Shown piece by piece: positions 37,682 through 46,868 of a DNA stretch of 64,000 bases. The stretch lies in assembly GCF_024648885.1 (NCBI RefSeq), contig NZ_JANBBF010000008.1, positions 1,054,001-1,118,000 on the forward strand. Reading direction: 5' to 3'. The stretch's first letter is position 1. The number at the start of each line of letters is the position of its first letter. This DNA is from Prauserella salsuginis (GTDB lineage Bacteria > Actinomycetota > Actinomycetes > Mycobacteriales > Pseudonocardiaceae). A program made the position numbers and the translations under genes. The notes under the pieces are model-generated. The model did not search any database, was not told the DNA's origin, and saw only the letters and a program-made list of their open reading frames with translations.

Positions 37682-39040
37682 TCATCCGAGTTGGCCGCCG
37701 AGCAAGTCACCGATCGTCGCCAGCAGCCGTGCGCCCGCGACACCGTCGGCGACCCGGTGATCGACGGTGAGCCCGAGCGTGCACCGCAGCCGGGTGCCGA
37801 TCCCGCCCGGCACCGGCACCACGCGGGGTTCGACCGTGCCGACGGCCAGTGCGGTCGCTTGCGGCGGAGTCAGCAGGGCCTGGAAACCGCCGACGCCGCT
37901 GCCGCCGAGGTTCGACATCGTGCTCGACGCGGTCGCCGACAGCTCCGACAGTTCCAGCCTGCCCGTCCTGGCCCGCGTGACGACGTCGTCGATGCGCCGG
38001 GCCAGCGTCGGCAGGTCGCCGGAGTCCGGATCGGTCAGCACCGGCGCGAGCAGTCCCCGCTCGGTGTCGACGGCGATCGCGACGGACAGCCGGTCGCAGG
38101 GCTGCACCCCGCCGTCGGTCCAGGTGGCGTTGAGCTCGGGATGCCTGCGCAGCGCGGCGGCGAGCACGCGGGTGAACACGACCGTCCAGCTCACGCCGTC
38201 GCGCCGACGCTGCGCCTCGTCGAGGTCGACGTCTCGGTACAGCACGAACTGCGGCACGTCGGTGCTCGCCGTCATGCGGCGGGCGATCGCGGCGCGGCCG
38301 TCCCGTCTCCGGGTCGGGGAACCCGCCGGAGATGCGGGTGCTTCCGGTGGCTTCGTGCCTGCCCGAGGTTCCGTGGCGGGCAGATCGGCCACCCGGATCG
38401 TGTCCCACGGGCCGGTCGGGGTGAGCGCCGCGAGGTCCACTCCCCGTTCGGCCGCCAACCGGCGCGCGGCGGGCACTGCGGCGGGCGGGCGAGGTGGCGC
38501 GGCTCCAGCGGCGCCGTTGACCCCCGCGGCCGCCGGGGTGACGCCTGCTACTGCGGGAGCCGTGTTCGCCGCCGGCGGCACCGTCTCGGGCGGGGTCGCC
38601 GCGGGCGGGGTCGCCGACTCGGACGGCTGCGCACCCGATGCGGCGCCCGCAGGCTCCGGCTCTAACTCTGACTCCGGTCCTGGCTCCGGTCCTGGCTCCG
38701 GCTCCGGTGCGGGCTCGGCGTCCGGAGATGGCGAAGCCCCGGGCTCGGGTTCCGGTTCGGGGTCGTCGAACAGCCCGTCCAGGAGGTCCTCGGCCTCGGA
38801 TTCGACGTAGGCGATGGGATCGCCGACGGCGATGACGTCCTCGGGGGCGGCGACGAGACGGGCGAGCACCCCGTCGACCGTCGCCTCGACCTCCATGTCG
38901 ACCTTGTCCGTCGTGACCTCGCAGACGACCTCACCCTGGCGAATCTCGTCGCCCTCGGCCTTGTGCCACGCGACGAACACGCCCTCGGTCATGGTCATCG
39001 ACATCTTCGGCATGACCAGGGGTACCTGCTTGTTCACCAT
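37682..39040 (-). CDS. Dihydrolipoamide acyltransferase E2 (acetoin/2-oxoacid dehydrogenase type)
   Basis: Core E2 of a 2-oxoacid or acetoin dehydrogenase complex, 452 residues. One N-terminal lipoyl domain ([22 protein letters not shown], lipoyl Lys in [11 protein letters not shown]), a Pro/Glu-rich linker (many PEPEPEP repeats), a peripheral subunit-binding domain ([20 protein letters not shown]) and the catalytic domain with DHRVADG. The ATG at 39040 overlaps the E1beta stop. Its partner E3 could be LpdA at 56656. The catalytic domain is of ordinary length. Confidence 0.92.
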   Translation of the reverse strand: MVNKQVPLVMPKMSMTMTEGVFVAWHKAEGDEIRQGEVVCEVTTDKVDMEVEATVDGVLARLVAAPEDVIAVGDPIAYVESEAEDLLDGLFDDPEPEPEPGASPSPDAEPAPEPEPGPEPGPESELEPEPAGAASGAQPSESATPPAATPPETVPPAANTAPAVAGVTPAAAGVNGAAGAAPPRPPAAVPAARRLAAERGVDLAALTPTGPWDTIRVADLPATEPRAGTKPPEAPASPAGSPTRRRDGRAAIARRMTASTDVPQFVLYRDVDLDEAQRRRDGVSWTVVFTRVLAAALRRHPELNATWTDGGVQPCDRLSVAIAVDTERGLLAPVLTDPDSGDLPTLARRIDDVVTRARTGRLELSELSATASSTMSNLGGSGVGGFQALLTPPQATALAVGTVEPRVVPVPGGIGTRLRCTLGLTVDHRVADGVAGARLLATIGDLLGGQLG

Positions 39041-40104
39041 CGCCGCACCAACTCCCCCGCCTTCGCCACGATGTCGTCGACCTGCGGGACGGCCGCCTGT
39101 TCGAGTTGCGGCGCGTACGGGATCGGCACGTCGAGTCCGCACAGCCGGGACACCGGCGCCTGCAACCTGCCGAACGCGGGTGACTCGACGATCCTCGCCG
39201 CGATCTCGGACATGAACCCGCCGGTCTTGGGAGCCTCCTGTACCAGCAGTGCCCGCCCTGTCGCGGCGACACTGTCCACAATGGTCTGATCGTCGAGTGG
39301 ACGGAGCGTGCGCGGGTCCAGCACGCTCGCCGACACGCCGTCCGCGGCGAGTCGCTCGGCCGCCTCCAGGGCGCGCGACACCATCACGCCGGTGGCCACG
39401 ATCGTCACGTCCCCACCGGTGCGCCGGACCGCCGTCTCGCCCAGGGGCACCCGCACGGGTTCCTCCGGCACCGGACCGCTCTGCTTGTAGAGCAGTTTGT
39501 GTTCGAGGACGATCACCGGGTTCGGATCGTCGATGGCGCTGAGCAGCAGGCCCTTCGCGTCCGCGGCCGTGCTCGGCATGACCACCTTCAGCCCCGGCAC
39601 GTGGGCGAACCACGCCTCAAGACTCTGCGAATGCTGGGCGGCCGCCCCGGTTCCGGAACCGCCGGGCGCCCGCAGCACCATCGGCACGGTCGCGGCACCG
39701 CCGAGCATGAAGTGGATCTTCGCGGCCTGGTTGGCGATCTGGTCCATCGCCTGCGCCGTGAAGTCGGAGAACTGGATCTCCACGATCGGGCGCATGCCGG
39801 CCAGCCCGGCGCCGACAGCGGCGCCGACGATGCCGAGTTCGCTGATCGGGGTGTCGCGCACCCGTTCGGTGCCGAACCGGTGGACCAGGTCGCCGCTGAC
39901 GCCGAACGCACCGCCGTAGGTGCCGACGTCCTCGCCGAACAGGAACACCCGCTCGTCGGCAGCCATGGCCTGCGCCATCGCCTCGCGTACGGCCTCGGAG
40001 TAGGTCAGCGTGCGCGGCTCGGCCGCCGCGGGGGTCGCCGAACCAGTGACCGGTCCCGACTCGGGCGCCGCGGCGCCGTTCACCGTTTCGCTCGTCGTCG
40101 TCAT
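39034..40104 (-). CDS. Thiamine-dependent dehydrogenase E1 component, beta subunit
   Basis: Beta subunit of an alpha2beta2 E1, 356 residues. Seen: [67 protein letters not shown] and the C-terminal transketolase-like domain ([20 protein letters not shown]). A short Gly/Ala/Pro-rich N-terminus precedes it. ATG at 40104 overlaps the E1alpha stop (ATGA). The context points to an acetoin-dehydrogenase-like reaction rather than central pyruvate metabolism. Confidence 0.92.
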   Translation of the reverse strand: MTTTSETVNGAAAPESGPVTGSATPAAAEPRTLTYSEAVREAMAQAMAADERVFLFGEDVGTYGGAFGVSGDLVHRFGTERVRDTPISELGIVGAAVGAGLAGMRPIVEIQFSDFTAQAMDQIANQAAKIHFMLGGAATVPMVLRAPGGSGTGAAAQHSQSLEAWFAHVPGLKVVMPSTAADAKGLLLSAIDDPNPVIVLEHKLLYKQSGPVPEEPVRVPLGETAVRRTGGDVTIVATGVMVSRALEAAERLAADGVSASVLDPRTLRPLDDQTIVDSVAATGRALLVQEAPKTGGFMSEIAARIVESPAFGRLQAPVSRLCGLDVPIPYAPQLEQAAVPQVDDIVAKAGELVRRW

Positions 40105-41132
40105 CCTCGGGTTCCTCCGGCGATCGATTCCCCTGCTGGGGCGTACACGGCGTCGGTCAACGTGGCGGCGTCGGCGTCCGGCGCGGCGGTCGCCGTGCGG
40201 ATCGCCTCCCGCACCCGGTCGCGGGCGAGCGTGCGACACTCCTCGACGTCCGATTCGGACAGCGTGGGTACTTCGGACGACGCCGATCCCGCCGCACCTC
40301 CGCCGGTGACGACCGCTTCGAACGCCGCGATCGGGTCGCGTTCGCGCCAGCTCTCGATCTCCTCGCGGGTGCGGTAGAGGTTCTTGTCGCTCTTGGAATG
40401 CCCCTTCCACCGGTACGTCAGCGCCTCCACGAAGGACGGCCCACCGCCCGACCGGGCGCGCTGCACGGCCTCGGCGACGACGTCGTGCACGGCCTGCGGA
40501 TCGTTGCCGTCCACCGTCACACCCGGAATGCCGTACCCGCGGGCGCGTTCGGCGAGCGTGTCGACGTTGAACGCCCGGTCCACCGACATCGACATCCCGT
40601 AGCGGTTGTTCTCGCACACGAACACGACGGGCAGGTCCCAGATCGCGGCGAGGTTGACGCCTTCGTGCCAGGCACCCTCGTTGACCGCGCCGTCGCCGAA
40701 GAAGCTCACGACGACCTGCGAGCCCCCGCGCATGCGCACCGCCAGGCCGGCACCCGCGGCGATGGGTACGCCGCCCGCGACGATGCCGTTGGCGCCGAGG
40801 TTTCCGGTGGCGACGTCGGCGATGTGCATCGAACCGCCGCGGCCCCGGCAGTAGCCGGTCTCCTTGGCCAGCAGCTCGGCCATCATCGCGTCCAGCTTCG
40901 CGCCCTTCGCGATGCAGTGTCCGTGGCCGCGGTGGGTCGAGGTGATGTAGTCGCCTTCGGACAGTGCCATGCAGGCGCCCGTCGGCACGGCCTCCTGGCC
41001 GATCGACAGGTGCATCGTGCCGTGCATGAGCCCGCGCGCGAACATGTCGTCCACCGCCTCCTCGAAGCGGCGGATCGTCCACATGGTGGTGAGGGCGTGT
41101 TTGGCCCGGCCCGCCTCGGTTGTCAGCGTCAC
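40101..41132 (-). CDS. Thiamine-dependent dehydrogenase E1 component, alpha subunit
   Basis: Alpha subunit carrying the thiamine diphosphate site, 343 residues. Seen: [36 protein letters not shown], the ThDP motif [31 protein letters not shown] and [15 protein letters not shown]. It is closest in look to acetoin dehydrogenase AcoA. GTG at 41132 overlaps the DRL stop (GTGA). In this operon a likely substrate is an acetoin-like alpha-hydroxyketone. Confidence 0.92.
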   Translation of the reverse strand: MTLTTEAGRAKHALTTMWTIRRFEEAVDDMFARGLMHGTMHLSIGQEAVPTGACMALSEGDYITSTHRGHGHCIAKGAKLDAMMAELLAKETGYCRGRGGSMHIADVATGNLGANGIVAGGVPIAAGAGLAVRMRGGSQVVVSFFGDGAVNEGAWHEGVNLAAIWDLPVVFVCENNRYGMSMSVDRAFNVDTLAERARGYGIPGVTVDGNDPQAVHDVVAEAVQRARSGGGPSFVEALTYRWKGHSKSDKNLYRTREEIESWRERDPIAAFEAVVTGGGAAGSASSEVPTLSESDVEECRTLARDRVREAIRTATAAPDADAATLTDAVYAPAGESIAGGTRG

Positions 41133-42430
41133 CGGACCGTCACCTCCTCGCCCGCGAGCAGCCGGTCCTGCAGCCGCCGCAGCGTGGCGATCGTCGTGCT
41201 CTCGTCCACGGCGACGTCCTCGGCCGTCAGCACCGTGCCCTCCGGGACGTCACGCAGCACCCTGCCGCCCGCGACGAGGCCGAGCGGAAGGTGCCCGTCG
41301 TCGCGCACCGCCGTGGCCCGGTCGGTGATGCCGTACACGGTCTCCCCGCCGATACCGTCGATCGCCTCGCCCGCGGCGAGATCGCGCTTGGCGACCGCGA
41401 GGACCTCGGCGTTCCACGCGACCGGGGCGAGACTCGGCGTGCGGTCCAGCACGGCCTCGGCGACCGACAGCGGCGCCTCGACGCTCGCCAGGTGGTACGG
41501 GCGGTAGAACGCGTAGTAGGGGCCCTTGCCCATGCCCAGGTAGGCCATCTCGGACACGACCGCGGGGTGGTCGCTGCGGCCGATGACGAACACGCCGGGA
41601 GCGACCGGGCCGGTGCAGTAGTCCACCATGCCCTCCCCGGGCAGCACGCCGCCGTCGGCCTCCGGCCGGAACGTCTCCGCAAGCGCCTCGACCGTGCTGT
41701 GCGGACCGGTCATGCCCCGGGACGGCACGGCCAGATCCACGCCGTTGGCGAGCGCCGCCATCTCGATCATCGTCTTCGAGCCGTCGACGAAGCTGGCGAG
41801 CATGTGCGGGTTCATGCCCTTCGCCTCGGCCTCCTCGGTCAGCGACGCGGGCGTGGCCGATGGGCGGAGCGGATTGTTCTTGCCCTTGCCCGCGCAGACG
41901 ACGTCGAACCCGATGTCGCGCACGTAGTCGGCGAGGGCCTTGCATTCGACGGGTTCGTCGCCGCGGCACACCGTGTACACGCGGCCGGTCCGTTCGGCGA
42001 CGGTCTTCAGCAGGTAGCCGATGGTCACGTCGCACTCGACGTTCAGCATCGCGATGTCCTGGCCCGCGAGCAGGCCGTGGAACGCCACCTGGGCACCGAC
42101 CTCGGGGACGCCGCTCGCGTCCACGAGTACGTCCAGCGGCAGCGCGGTCAGCGCGGTCGCGTCCTCGGTGACGACCGGCGTGCCGGCCTCGATCATCCGC
42201 GACAGCTCGGCGCGGTCACCGCTCAGCACGGCGTCCCCGCACCCCGCTTCGGCGAAAGCGCGGCGGCCGCGATCGGGGGCGATGTCGGCGATCGCGGCGA
42301 CCTCCATCCCGGCGATCCGGCTCGCCTGCACCACGAACCCGAGCCCCATCTGCCCCGCACCGACGAGCCCTACCCGGACCGGACGGCCCAGTTCCCGTTC
42401 CCGTGCTCGCAGCCGATCGACATACCTCAT
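41129..42430 (-). CDS. DRL-type NAD(P)-dependent oxidoreductase with SAF domain
   Basis: A 433-residue protein. The N-terminus is a Rossmann fold ([19 protein letters not shown]) of the homoserine dehydrogenase-like group. The middle is the catalytic domain typical of DXP-reductoisomerase-like (DRL) enzymes ([71 protein letters not shown]). The C-terminus is a SAF domain ([31 protein letters not shown]). Brucella-type DRL enzymes interconvert DXP and MEP. The family is diverse, so this substrate is an inference from context (PTS, acetoin-type E1, IspD). ATG at 42430; operators lie directly upstream. First gene of the operon DRL-E1alpha-E1beta-E2-ispD. Confidence 0.8.
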   Translation of the reverse strand: MRYVDRLRARERELGRPVRVGLVGAGQMGLGFVVQASRIAGMEVAAIADIAPDRGRRAFAEAGCGDAVLSGDRAELSRMIEAGTPVVTEDATALTALPLDVLVDASGVPEVGAQVAFHGLLAGQDIAMLNVECDVTIGYLLKTVAERTGRVYTVCRGDEPVECKALADYVRDIGFDVVCAGKGKNNPLRPSATPASLTEEAEAKGMNPHMLASFVDGSKTMIEMAALANGVDLAVPSRGMTGPHSTVEALAETFRPEADGGVLPGEGMVDYCTGPVAPGVFVIGRSDHPAVVSEMAYLGMGKGPYYAFYRPYHLASVEAPLSVAEAVLDRTPSLAPVAWNAEVLAVAKRDLAAGEAIDGIGGETVYGITDRATAVRDDGHLPLGLVAGGRVLRDVPEGTVLTAEDVAVDESTTIATLRRLQDRLLAGEEVTVR

Positions 42431-42505
42431 CCGCGTTTCCTCCGGTCCGCTTCGTCGCGCCTGATGCGGGTGAACGTGCACACCTCCGCATTGCACGGCC
42501 GCGTT

Positions 42506-42519
42506 TGCACATATGTGAT
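42506..42519. promoter_or_regulatory. SorC-type operator copy in front of the DRL gene
   Basis: TGCACATATGTGAT, 12 of 14 bases identical to the perfect palindrome at 45523-45536. Confidence 0.65.
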
Positions 42520-42585
42520 TACGGTGTGCACCTTGGTTCTTCCTTGGTAGCACGGGAGATCTGCAGCACACAAGATTCAGAGATG

Positions 42586-42599
42586 CGCACATATGTGCA
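42586..42599. promoter_or_regulatory. SorC-type operator copy in front of the DRL gene
   Basis: CGCACATATGTGCA, 13 of 14 bases identical to the palindrome at 45523-45536; the 12-base core is a perfect palindrome. Confidence 0.7.
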
Positions 42600-42736
42600 C
42601 TTGCGCCGCTGCCTCACAGATGTGCGCTGCGCCGCGTGCCCACGCCATCGCGGCCGCGCCCCACCGTCCGTCGTCGCGTCGACCCACACCTCGGCCCGGG
42701 GCCGCAGTCCGGGTCCGCGGCCGTGGGCACACACAC

Positions 42737-42779
42737 GGGCGGCCGCGCATCCCGTTCGTGCCGGGAGACGCGGCCGCCC
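42737..42779 (-). terminator. Terminator of the PTS operon
   Basis: An 11-bp GGGCGGCCGCG/CGCGGCCGCCC stem (42737-42747 with 42769-42779) with an inner TCCCG/CGGGA stem, about 40 bases after the GutM stop in the direction of transcription. Confidence 0.7.
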
Positions 42780-42817
42780 GCGCTTGTCGTGTGTCCGCCG
42801 GATCGCCGGCGGTGCGG

Positions 42818-43213
42818 TCAGGTTCGGGCCGAGCGCAGCCCGCCCGCGTTGAGTCGTCCCGCCATGCCGATCGCCTCGCGCACCGCCTTGGCGAGTGCCG
42901 CCGATCCGGCCCGCTCCTCGGCACCGTCGACCGGACCCCTCAGCTCGGTCCGCTCCGTGAACCGCGCGAACACCGACGTTCCCTGCATCGCCTGCGCCCG
43001 CGTGATCTCACCCCGCTTGCGGTCGACCACCAGCAGCACGATCGCACCGCGGAGTCGGCCCTTCGCCCGCCCACTGACCAGGAGCATGCCGCTGCGGTTC
43101 TCGTCGTCGGCGAGCGCGTTGACCGCGCTCTGGTACGCCAGGTGCTGCCGGTAGCTGAGCACGCCCGCCACCACGAACGCACCGAGGATCAGCACCACGG
43201 CCTGCCAGGTCAC
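42818..43213 (-). CDS. GutM-like protein of the glucitol PTS operon
   Basis: GutM/SrlM proteins accompany glucitol PTS operons as activators or accessory proteins. This 131-residue protein has one N-terminal helix (AVVLILGAFVVAGVLSYRQ) and a soluble part with the family pattern GRAKGRLRGAIVLLVVDRKRGEITRAQAMQG. GTG at 43213 overlaps the EIIA stop (GTGA). Last gene of the PTS operon. Confidence 0.8.
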   Translation of the reverse strand: MTWQAVVLILGAFVVAGVLSYRQHLAYQSAVNALADDENRSGMLLVSGRAKGRLRGAIVLLVVDRKRGEITRAQAMQGTSVFARFTERTELRGPVDGAEERAGSAALAKAVREAIGMAGRLNAGGLRSART

Positions 43214-43584
43214 GGCGTCGCTCCCCGGAACCCGACCCGCGCACCGGCTGCGGGCGTCGAGACCGTGCCCTTGGCGTGCACGGCGCCCGGCAACAGCTCG
43301 GTACCGTCGTCGGGGTTCAGGTACACGACGATGTGCCCGAGCGTGCTCAGGTTCTCGTGGGCCCTGTCCCCCACCGCGGTCACCTCGACCTCCTCGTCAC
43401 CGATGCTGAACACGTCGCCGGTGCGGATCTCCCGCGCCGGGCCCGTAGCGGGGCCGTGCACCACGCTCACGCTCTCCAGCGCGTCCGGGATGGGGTCGGC
43501 GTACAGGATGACGACGCCGCCTTCGACCATCTCCGCGGCCTCGTCCCCGGCACGCAGGACCGTGCTCTCGTAATAGAAGCTCAT
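43210..43584 (-). CDS. srlB: PTS glucitol/sorbitol-type EIIA component
   Basis: Cytosolic phosphocarrier that takes phosphate from HPr and passes it to EIIB. The 124-residue protein fits the EIIA-Gut family: VVILYADPIPDALESVSVVHG, RTGDVFSIGDEEVEVTAVGD and ENLSTLGHIVVYLNP, in which His is the likely phosphorylation site. ATG at 43584 with GAGGAGG upstream. Operon order EIIC-EIIB-EIIA-GutM. Confidence 0.88.
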   Translation of the reverse strand: MSFYYESTVLRAGDEAAEMVEGGVVILYADPIPDALESVSVVHGPATGPAREIRTGDVFSIGDEEVEVTAVGDRAHENLSTLGHIVVYLNPDDGTELLPGAVHAKGTVSTPAAGARVGFRGATP

Positions 43585-43617
43585 GTGTTCCTCCTCGAAC
43601 CCGAACTCGCCGGCCCG

Positions 43618-44730
43618 CTAGAGACCGAAGCTTGCGGCCCACGCGATGACGACCGCAAGTGGCGACGTGATCATGCGGCTGATCAGCACGGCAGGTGTGC
43701 CGACCGCCACGGTTTCCGGTTTCGCCTCACCGAGCGCCAGGCCGACGGGCACGAAGTCGCAGCCCACCTGCCCGTTGATGGCGAACAACGTCGGCAGCGC
43801 GTACTGCACCGGCAGCGCACCGATGGCGATCTGACTGCCCATGAGGGTGCCGACCACCTGCGCGATGGCGGCGCCCGGACCGAGCACCGGCGACAGGAAC
43901 GGCAGCGCGACCACGAAACTGATCGCGAGCAGGCCGAACGGGTTACTCGCGATCGGCGAGAGCACCCGGCCCATCCACTCGGCCACGCCCGTGTACATGA
44001 CGATACCGAGCAGCAGGCTCACATAGGCCATGAACGGCAGGATGGTCTTCAGCGTCAGGTCGACCGTCTGCCTGCCCGCAGCCAGCATCGTGTTGACGAA
44101 GGTGCCCACGGCGGAACCGAATCCGACGAACACGTTCGTCACCGCGTGGAACGCCTTGCCCACCGGGCCGCCGACCGGCAGGGTCGCCGCCACCGCCGAC
44201 GCGGACGGCCGGTCATCCCGGGGCGGCACGCCGCCGCCGGGCGCCGCACCACCCGACGCGCCGCTGCTCTCGGCGGCGCTCGGAACGCCCCCCGCCGCGA
44301 CTTCGCCGTCCGATGTGGACCTGGCGATCTCGTTCATCCCCACCGCGGAGACGAACAGTTCCTCGGTGATGAACTTCGCCAGCGGGCCGCCGGGAGCTCC
44401 CGGATAGACGTCCACGGTGGGGATGCCCTTGCGCGGGTAGACGCCGATGCGCGCGGTGCCGCCGCAGTTGATGACGGCCGCCACCACCTCGTCGTCGGGC
44501 ACGGACGTGTTGAACCCGTCCACCGCTTCGGCCCCGGTGAGGTCGGCGATCTTCTGCGCCACCGGGTGGATCCCACCGCCGGTCACCGACAGGACCTTCG
44601 TGCGCGTTTCGTCCGCCCGCAGTGTCAGGCCGGGCCCCCAGCCACCTGCGCCCGCGCGCACGAAGACCGTGGACGATTCCGTATCGGTCGCTGTCGTGTC
44701 CTGCCCAGCCGTCGTCTCGTGGTCGGTCAT
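43618..44730 (-). CDS. srlE: PTS glucitol/sorbitol-type EIIB (and C-terminal membrane) component
   Basis: A 370-residue SrlE-type protein. The N-terminal half is the EIIB-Gut domain (AGAGGWGPGLTLRADETRTKVLSVTGGGIHP) with a candidate phospho-Cys in AAVINCGGTARIGVYPRKG. A Gly/Ala/Ser-rich linker follows, then the EIIBC-Gut C-terminal membrane domain with several helices (VFVGFGSAVGTFVNTML, ILPFMAYVSLLLGIVMYTG, PFLSPVLGPGAAIAQVVG). ATG at 44730 overlaps the EIIC stop (ATGA). Confidence 0.9.
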   Translation of the reverse strand: MTDHETTAGQDTTATDTESSTVFVRAGAGGWGPGLTLRADETRTKVLSVTGGGIHPVAQKIADLTGAEAVDGFNTSVPDDEVVAAVINCGGTARIGVYPRKGIPTVDVYPGAPGGPLAKFITEELFVSAVGMNEIARSTSDGEVAAGGVPSAAESSGASGGAAPGGGVPPRDDRPSASAVAATLPVGGPVGKAFHAVTNVFVGFGSAVGTFVNTMLAAGRQTVDLTLKTILPFMAYVSLLLGIVMYTGVAEWMGRVLSPIASNPFGLLAISFVVALPFLSPVLGPGAAIAQVVGTLMGSQIAIGALPVQYALPTLFAINGQVGCDFVPVGLALGEAKPETVAVGTPAVLISRMITSPLAVVIAWAASFGL

Positions 44731-45377
44731 GCCTTCTCACCCGCCTTCGCCTGCTCGAATTGCCGGTCGAAATCGGCGAAGACCTCGCTACGGCCGGTCC
44801 GCTTGATCATGAACGCGGTGAGTTTCTCGGTGATGATGCCGCGAATGAAGATCACGAGGATGCCCACGAGGAAGTACCGCAGCGCCAGCGGCACCGTGGA
44901 CTCGCCGAGCTGCGTGACGCCGTTGGCGATGCCGAACCAGACGAACAGCTCACCGGCGTTCGCGTACGGGAAGAACGTCGTCACCGGGTGCACGAACGAC
45001 ACCGCGGAGTCGTAGAACGCGGGCTTGTACCGCTCGGGCAGGAACCGGCCGAACGAGTAGGCCATCGGGTTCGTCAGCATCAGCAGCGCGAGGATCGGCA
45101 TGACCGAGTAGCGGGTGATCCACCACCGGCCGCACCACTCGACCGCACGCGTGACGCGCTGCTCGCCGATGAACGTGGTGAGCGCGTACATGAACGTGAG
45201 CAGCACGATCAGTGTCGGCAGGATGCCGGTCACGAGCTCGACGAACTGCGAGCCCGCTTCCTCGAACAGGCCGATGAAATGGGTTCCCAGCCATTCGAAG
45301 ACACCCAGCACACCCCCGCTCGTCTCACCCTCCGGCTGAGCCGGCTGCTGCTGCGCCATTACAGCAAGCACTTGCAT
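44727..45377 (-). CDS. srlA: PTS glucitol/sorbitol-type EIIC component
   Basis: Membrane channel part of a polyol PTS, 216 residues. Seen: FEWLGTHFIGLFEEAGSQFVELVTGILPTLIVLLTF, GRWWITRYSVMPILALLMLTNPM, HPVTTFFPYANAGELFVWFG and GIITEKLTAFMIKRTG, matching EIIC-Gut with several helices. ATG at 45377 is chosen because AGGAGG is seven bases upstream; ATG at 45359 is less well placed. First gene of the PTS operon, divergent from the HPr-regulator pair. Confidence 0.9.
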   Translation of the reverse strand: MQVLAVMAQQQPAQPEGETSGGVLGVFEWLGTHFIGLFEEAGSQFVELVTGILPTLIVLLTFMYALTTFIGEQRVTRAVEWCGRWWITRYSVMPILALLMLTNPMAYSFGRFLPERYKPAFYDSAVSFVHPVTTFFPYANAGELFVWFGIANGVTQLGESTVPLALRYFLVGILVIFIRGIITEKLTAFMIKRTGRSEVFADFDRQFEQAKAGEKA

Positions 45378-45506
45378 TCCCTGGCCTCCTTCTCGGCCCC
45401 CGGCGGATATGCGCTGATAGACGTGCGGACCCGGCCGTCATCCGGCCGGTCCGGCGCCTGCATGATCGGTGCCCCGAGTCCGTTGCCCGTTCTCGTTCGC
45501 ACCCGT

Positions 45507-45536
45507 TGCACATTGCGCTGACTGCACATATGTGCA
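45507..45536. promoter_or_regulatory. SorC-type operators between the PTS operon and HPr
   Basis: A perfect 14-bp palindrome TGCACATATGTGCA at 45523-45536, with a degenerate half copy TGCACATTGCGC at 45507-45518 starting 16 bases earlier. The pair lies in the divergent control region. Confidence 0.75.
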
Positions 45537-45566
45537 AACCTTGTTCACGTTTGCCAGTGATGTGTG

Positions 45567-45572
45567 TAACAT
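45567..45572 (+). promoter_or_regulatory. -10 box for HPr-regulator genes
   Basis: TAACAT with a possible -35 TTCACG (45544-45549), 17 bases apart; the operator lies just upstream. Confidence 0.4.
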
Positions 45573-45634
45573 GCCGTCGAACCGTCGACAAGGCCCCGGA
45601 GGCGACCGGGACCGGGAAGCAAGGGAGCACCTCA

Positions 45635-45901
45635 ATGCCGGAGATCCACGTCAAGGTCGGCTCGTCCGTCGGACTCCACGCCAGGCCGGCGAGTCAGTTC
45701 GTCAAAGCCGCGACCGCCAGCGGCAGCGACGTCCGCATCGGCAGGCCGGGCTCCGACCTCGTGGACGCTCGCAGCATGTTGTCGGTACTGAGCCTGGCCA
45801 TCGGGCACGGCGAAGAGGTCGTCCTGCGCACCGACGGCGAGGGCGCCGGCGATGCCCTCACCGAACTGTCCCGCATGCTCGAGTCCGATTTGGACGCGTG
45901 A
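45635..45901 (+). CDS. ptsH: HPr phosphocarrier protein
   Basis: Accepts phosphate from enzyme I and passes it to PTS EIIA proteins. The 88-residue protein has the active His in VGLHARPASQFVKAA and the regulatory Ser region DARSMLSVLSLAI. ATG at 45635. It sits directly beside the SorC-type regulator and opposite the PTS operon, so it may be dedicated to this system. No enzyme I gene is present in the window. Confidence 0.94.
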   Translation: MPEIHVKVGSSVGLHARPASQFVKAATASGSDVRIGRPGSDLVDARSMLSVLSLAIGHGEEVVLRTDGEGAGDALTELSRMLESDLDA

Positions 45902-45904
45902 TCG

Positions 45905-46864
45905 ATGCCACCGCCCCGAGACCAGCAGTCGCTCGTCGCAGCGGCGCGGCTGTACTACGAGGAAGGCCGCTCGCAACACGAGGTCGCCAAGACGCTCAAC
46001 ATCAGTCGCTCCAGCGTGTCCCGGATGCTCACGGCCGCACGGGAACACGGCATCGTGCGCATCGAGATCAACGACCCGACGGGCCGTGACATGGATCTCG
46101 AGGCGGAACTGGCCGAGCGGTTCGGACTGCGCGACTGCCGTGTCGCCGAGATCCACAGTGGCGACCGCCCACTGCAGCGCGTGGGCGACCTCGGCGCGCG
46201 CTGGCTGCTGGACACGGTCCAACCGGGACAGCGGATCGGCGTTTCCTGGGGCACGGGCCTGCAGGCGCTCGTACAGTCCATCCCGGACGAAGGCGGACTC
46301 GACGTCGAAGTGCTGCCACTGGTCGGCGGACTGTCCGTAGTGGACACCGCTATCAGCGGTGAGGAACTGGTCCGCGACCTGGCGGGCAGGCTCGGCGGCA
46401 GATACCAGCGCCTCCACGCGCCCGCGTTGCTGACCTCGAAGGAGGGCAGGGACGTGCTCCTGGCCGAACCGAGCGTCCAGGCGACCCTGGACGCCGCCCG
46501 GCGGGTGCAGGTCGCGCTCGCGGGCGTCGGCCGGGTCGGCCGCGGCTCGTCGGCGTCGTTGGTGACGGCCATGAGCCTGTCCGCCGAGGAACGGGCGGGG
46601 TTCGACGCCGCAGGGCCGGTCGGCGACGTCTGCGCACGGTTCTTCGACGCCGCGGGCAAGGCCGTCACCGGGCCCGCCGACGACCGGGTGCTCGCGGTAT
46701 CGCTGGCCGACCTGGCGGCGATCCCGACGGTCGCCGGTGTGGCGGCGGGACCCGAGAAAGCCGACGGCGTCCTCGGAGCGCTGCACACCACCGTGCTCGA
46801 CGTGCTGATCTGCGACAGCTCACTGGCCAGGGCGCTGCTCTCGGAACGGGGCGCGGTAGCTTGA
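45905..46864 (+). CDS. SorC/DeoR-type sugar-binding transcriptional regulator
   Basis: A 319-residue regulator. The N-terminal HTH is AARLYYEEGRSQHEVAKTLNISRSSVSRMLTAAREHG (residues about 12-48), and the rest is the sugar-phosphate-binding domain of the SorC family (GVSWGTGLQALVQSI, VEVLPLVGGLSVVD, SLSAEERAGFDAAGPVGDVCARFFDAAGKAV). It starts three bases after HPr, so the two are co-transcribed. It probably controls both operons through the TGCACATATGTGCA palindromes. The effector is expected to be the phosphorylated PTS substrate. Confidence 0.92.
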   Translation: MPPPRDQQSLVAAARLYYEEGRSQHEVAKTLNISRSSVSRMLTAAREHGIVRIEINDPTGRDMDLEAELAERFGLRDCRVAEIHSGDRPLQRVGDLGARWLLDTVQPGQRIGVSWGTGLQALVQSIPDEGGLDVEVLPLVGGLSVVDTAISGEELVRDLAGRLGGRYQRLHAPALLTSKEGRDVLLAEPSVQATLDAARRVQVALAGVGRVGRGSSASLVTAMSLSAEERAGFDAAGPVGDVCARFFDAAGKAVTGPADDRVLAVSLADLAAIPTVAGVAAGPEKADGVLGALHTTVLDVLICDSSLARALLSERGAVA

Positions 46865-46868
46865 GCTC

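Larger units (their letters stand above)
42431..42817. promoter_or_regulatory. DRL operon control region (387 bp)
   Basis: It contains palindromes at 42506-42519 (TGCACATATGTGAT), 42586-42599 (CGCACATATGTGCA) and a weak third copy at 42613-42626 (CTCACAGATGTGCG), matching the perfect copy upstream of the PTS genes. A terminator for the PTS operon lies at 42737-42779. No gene is seen. Confidence 0.75.

Noticed and set aside
46865-46868. Possible cobalamin riboswitch in front of cobT
   Set aside because: Only four bases separate the regulator stop from cobT, so no room exists for one.
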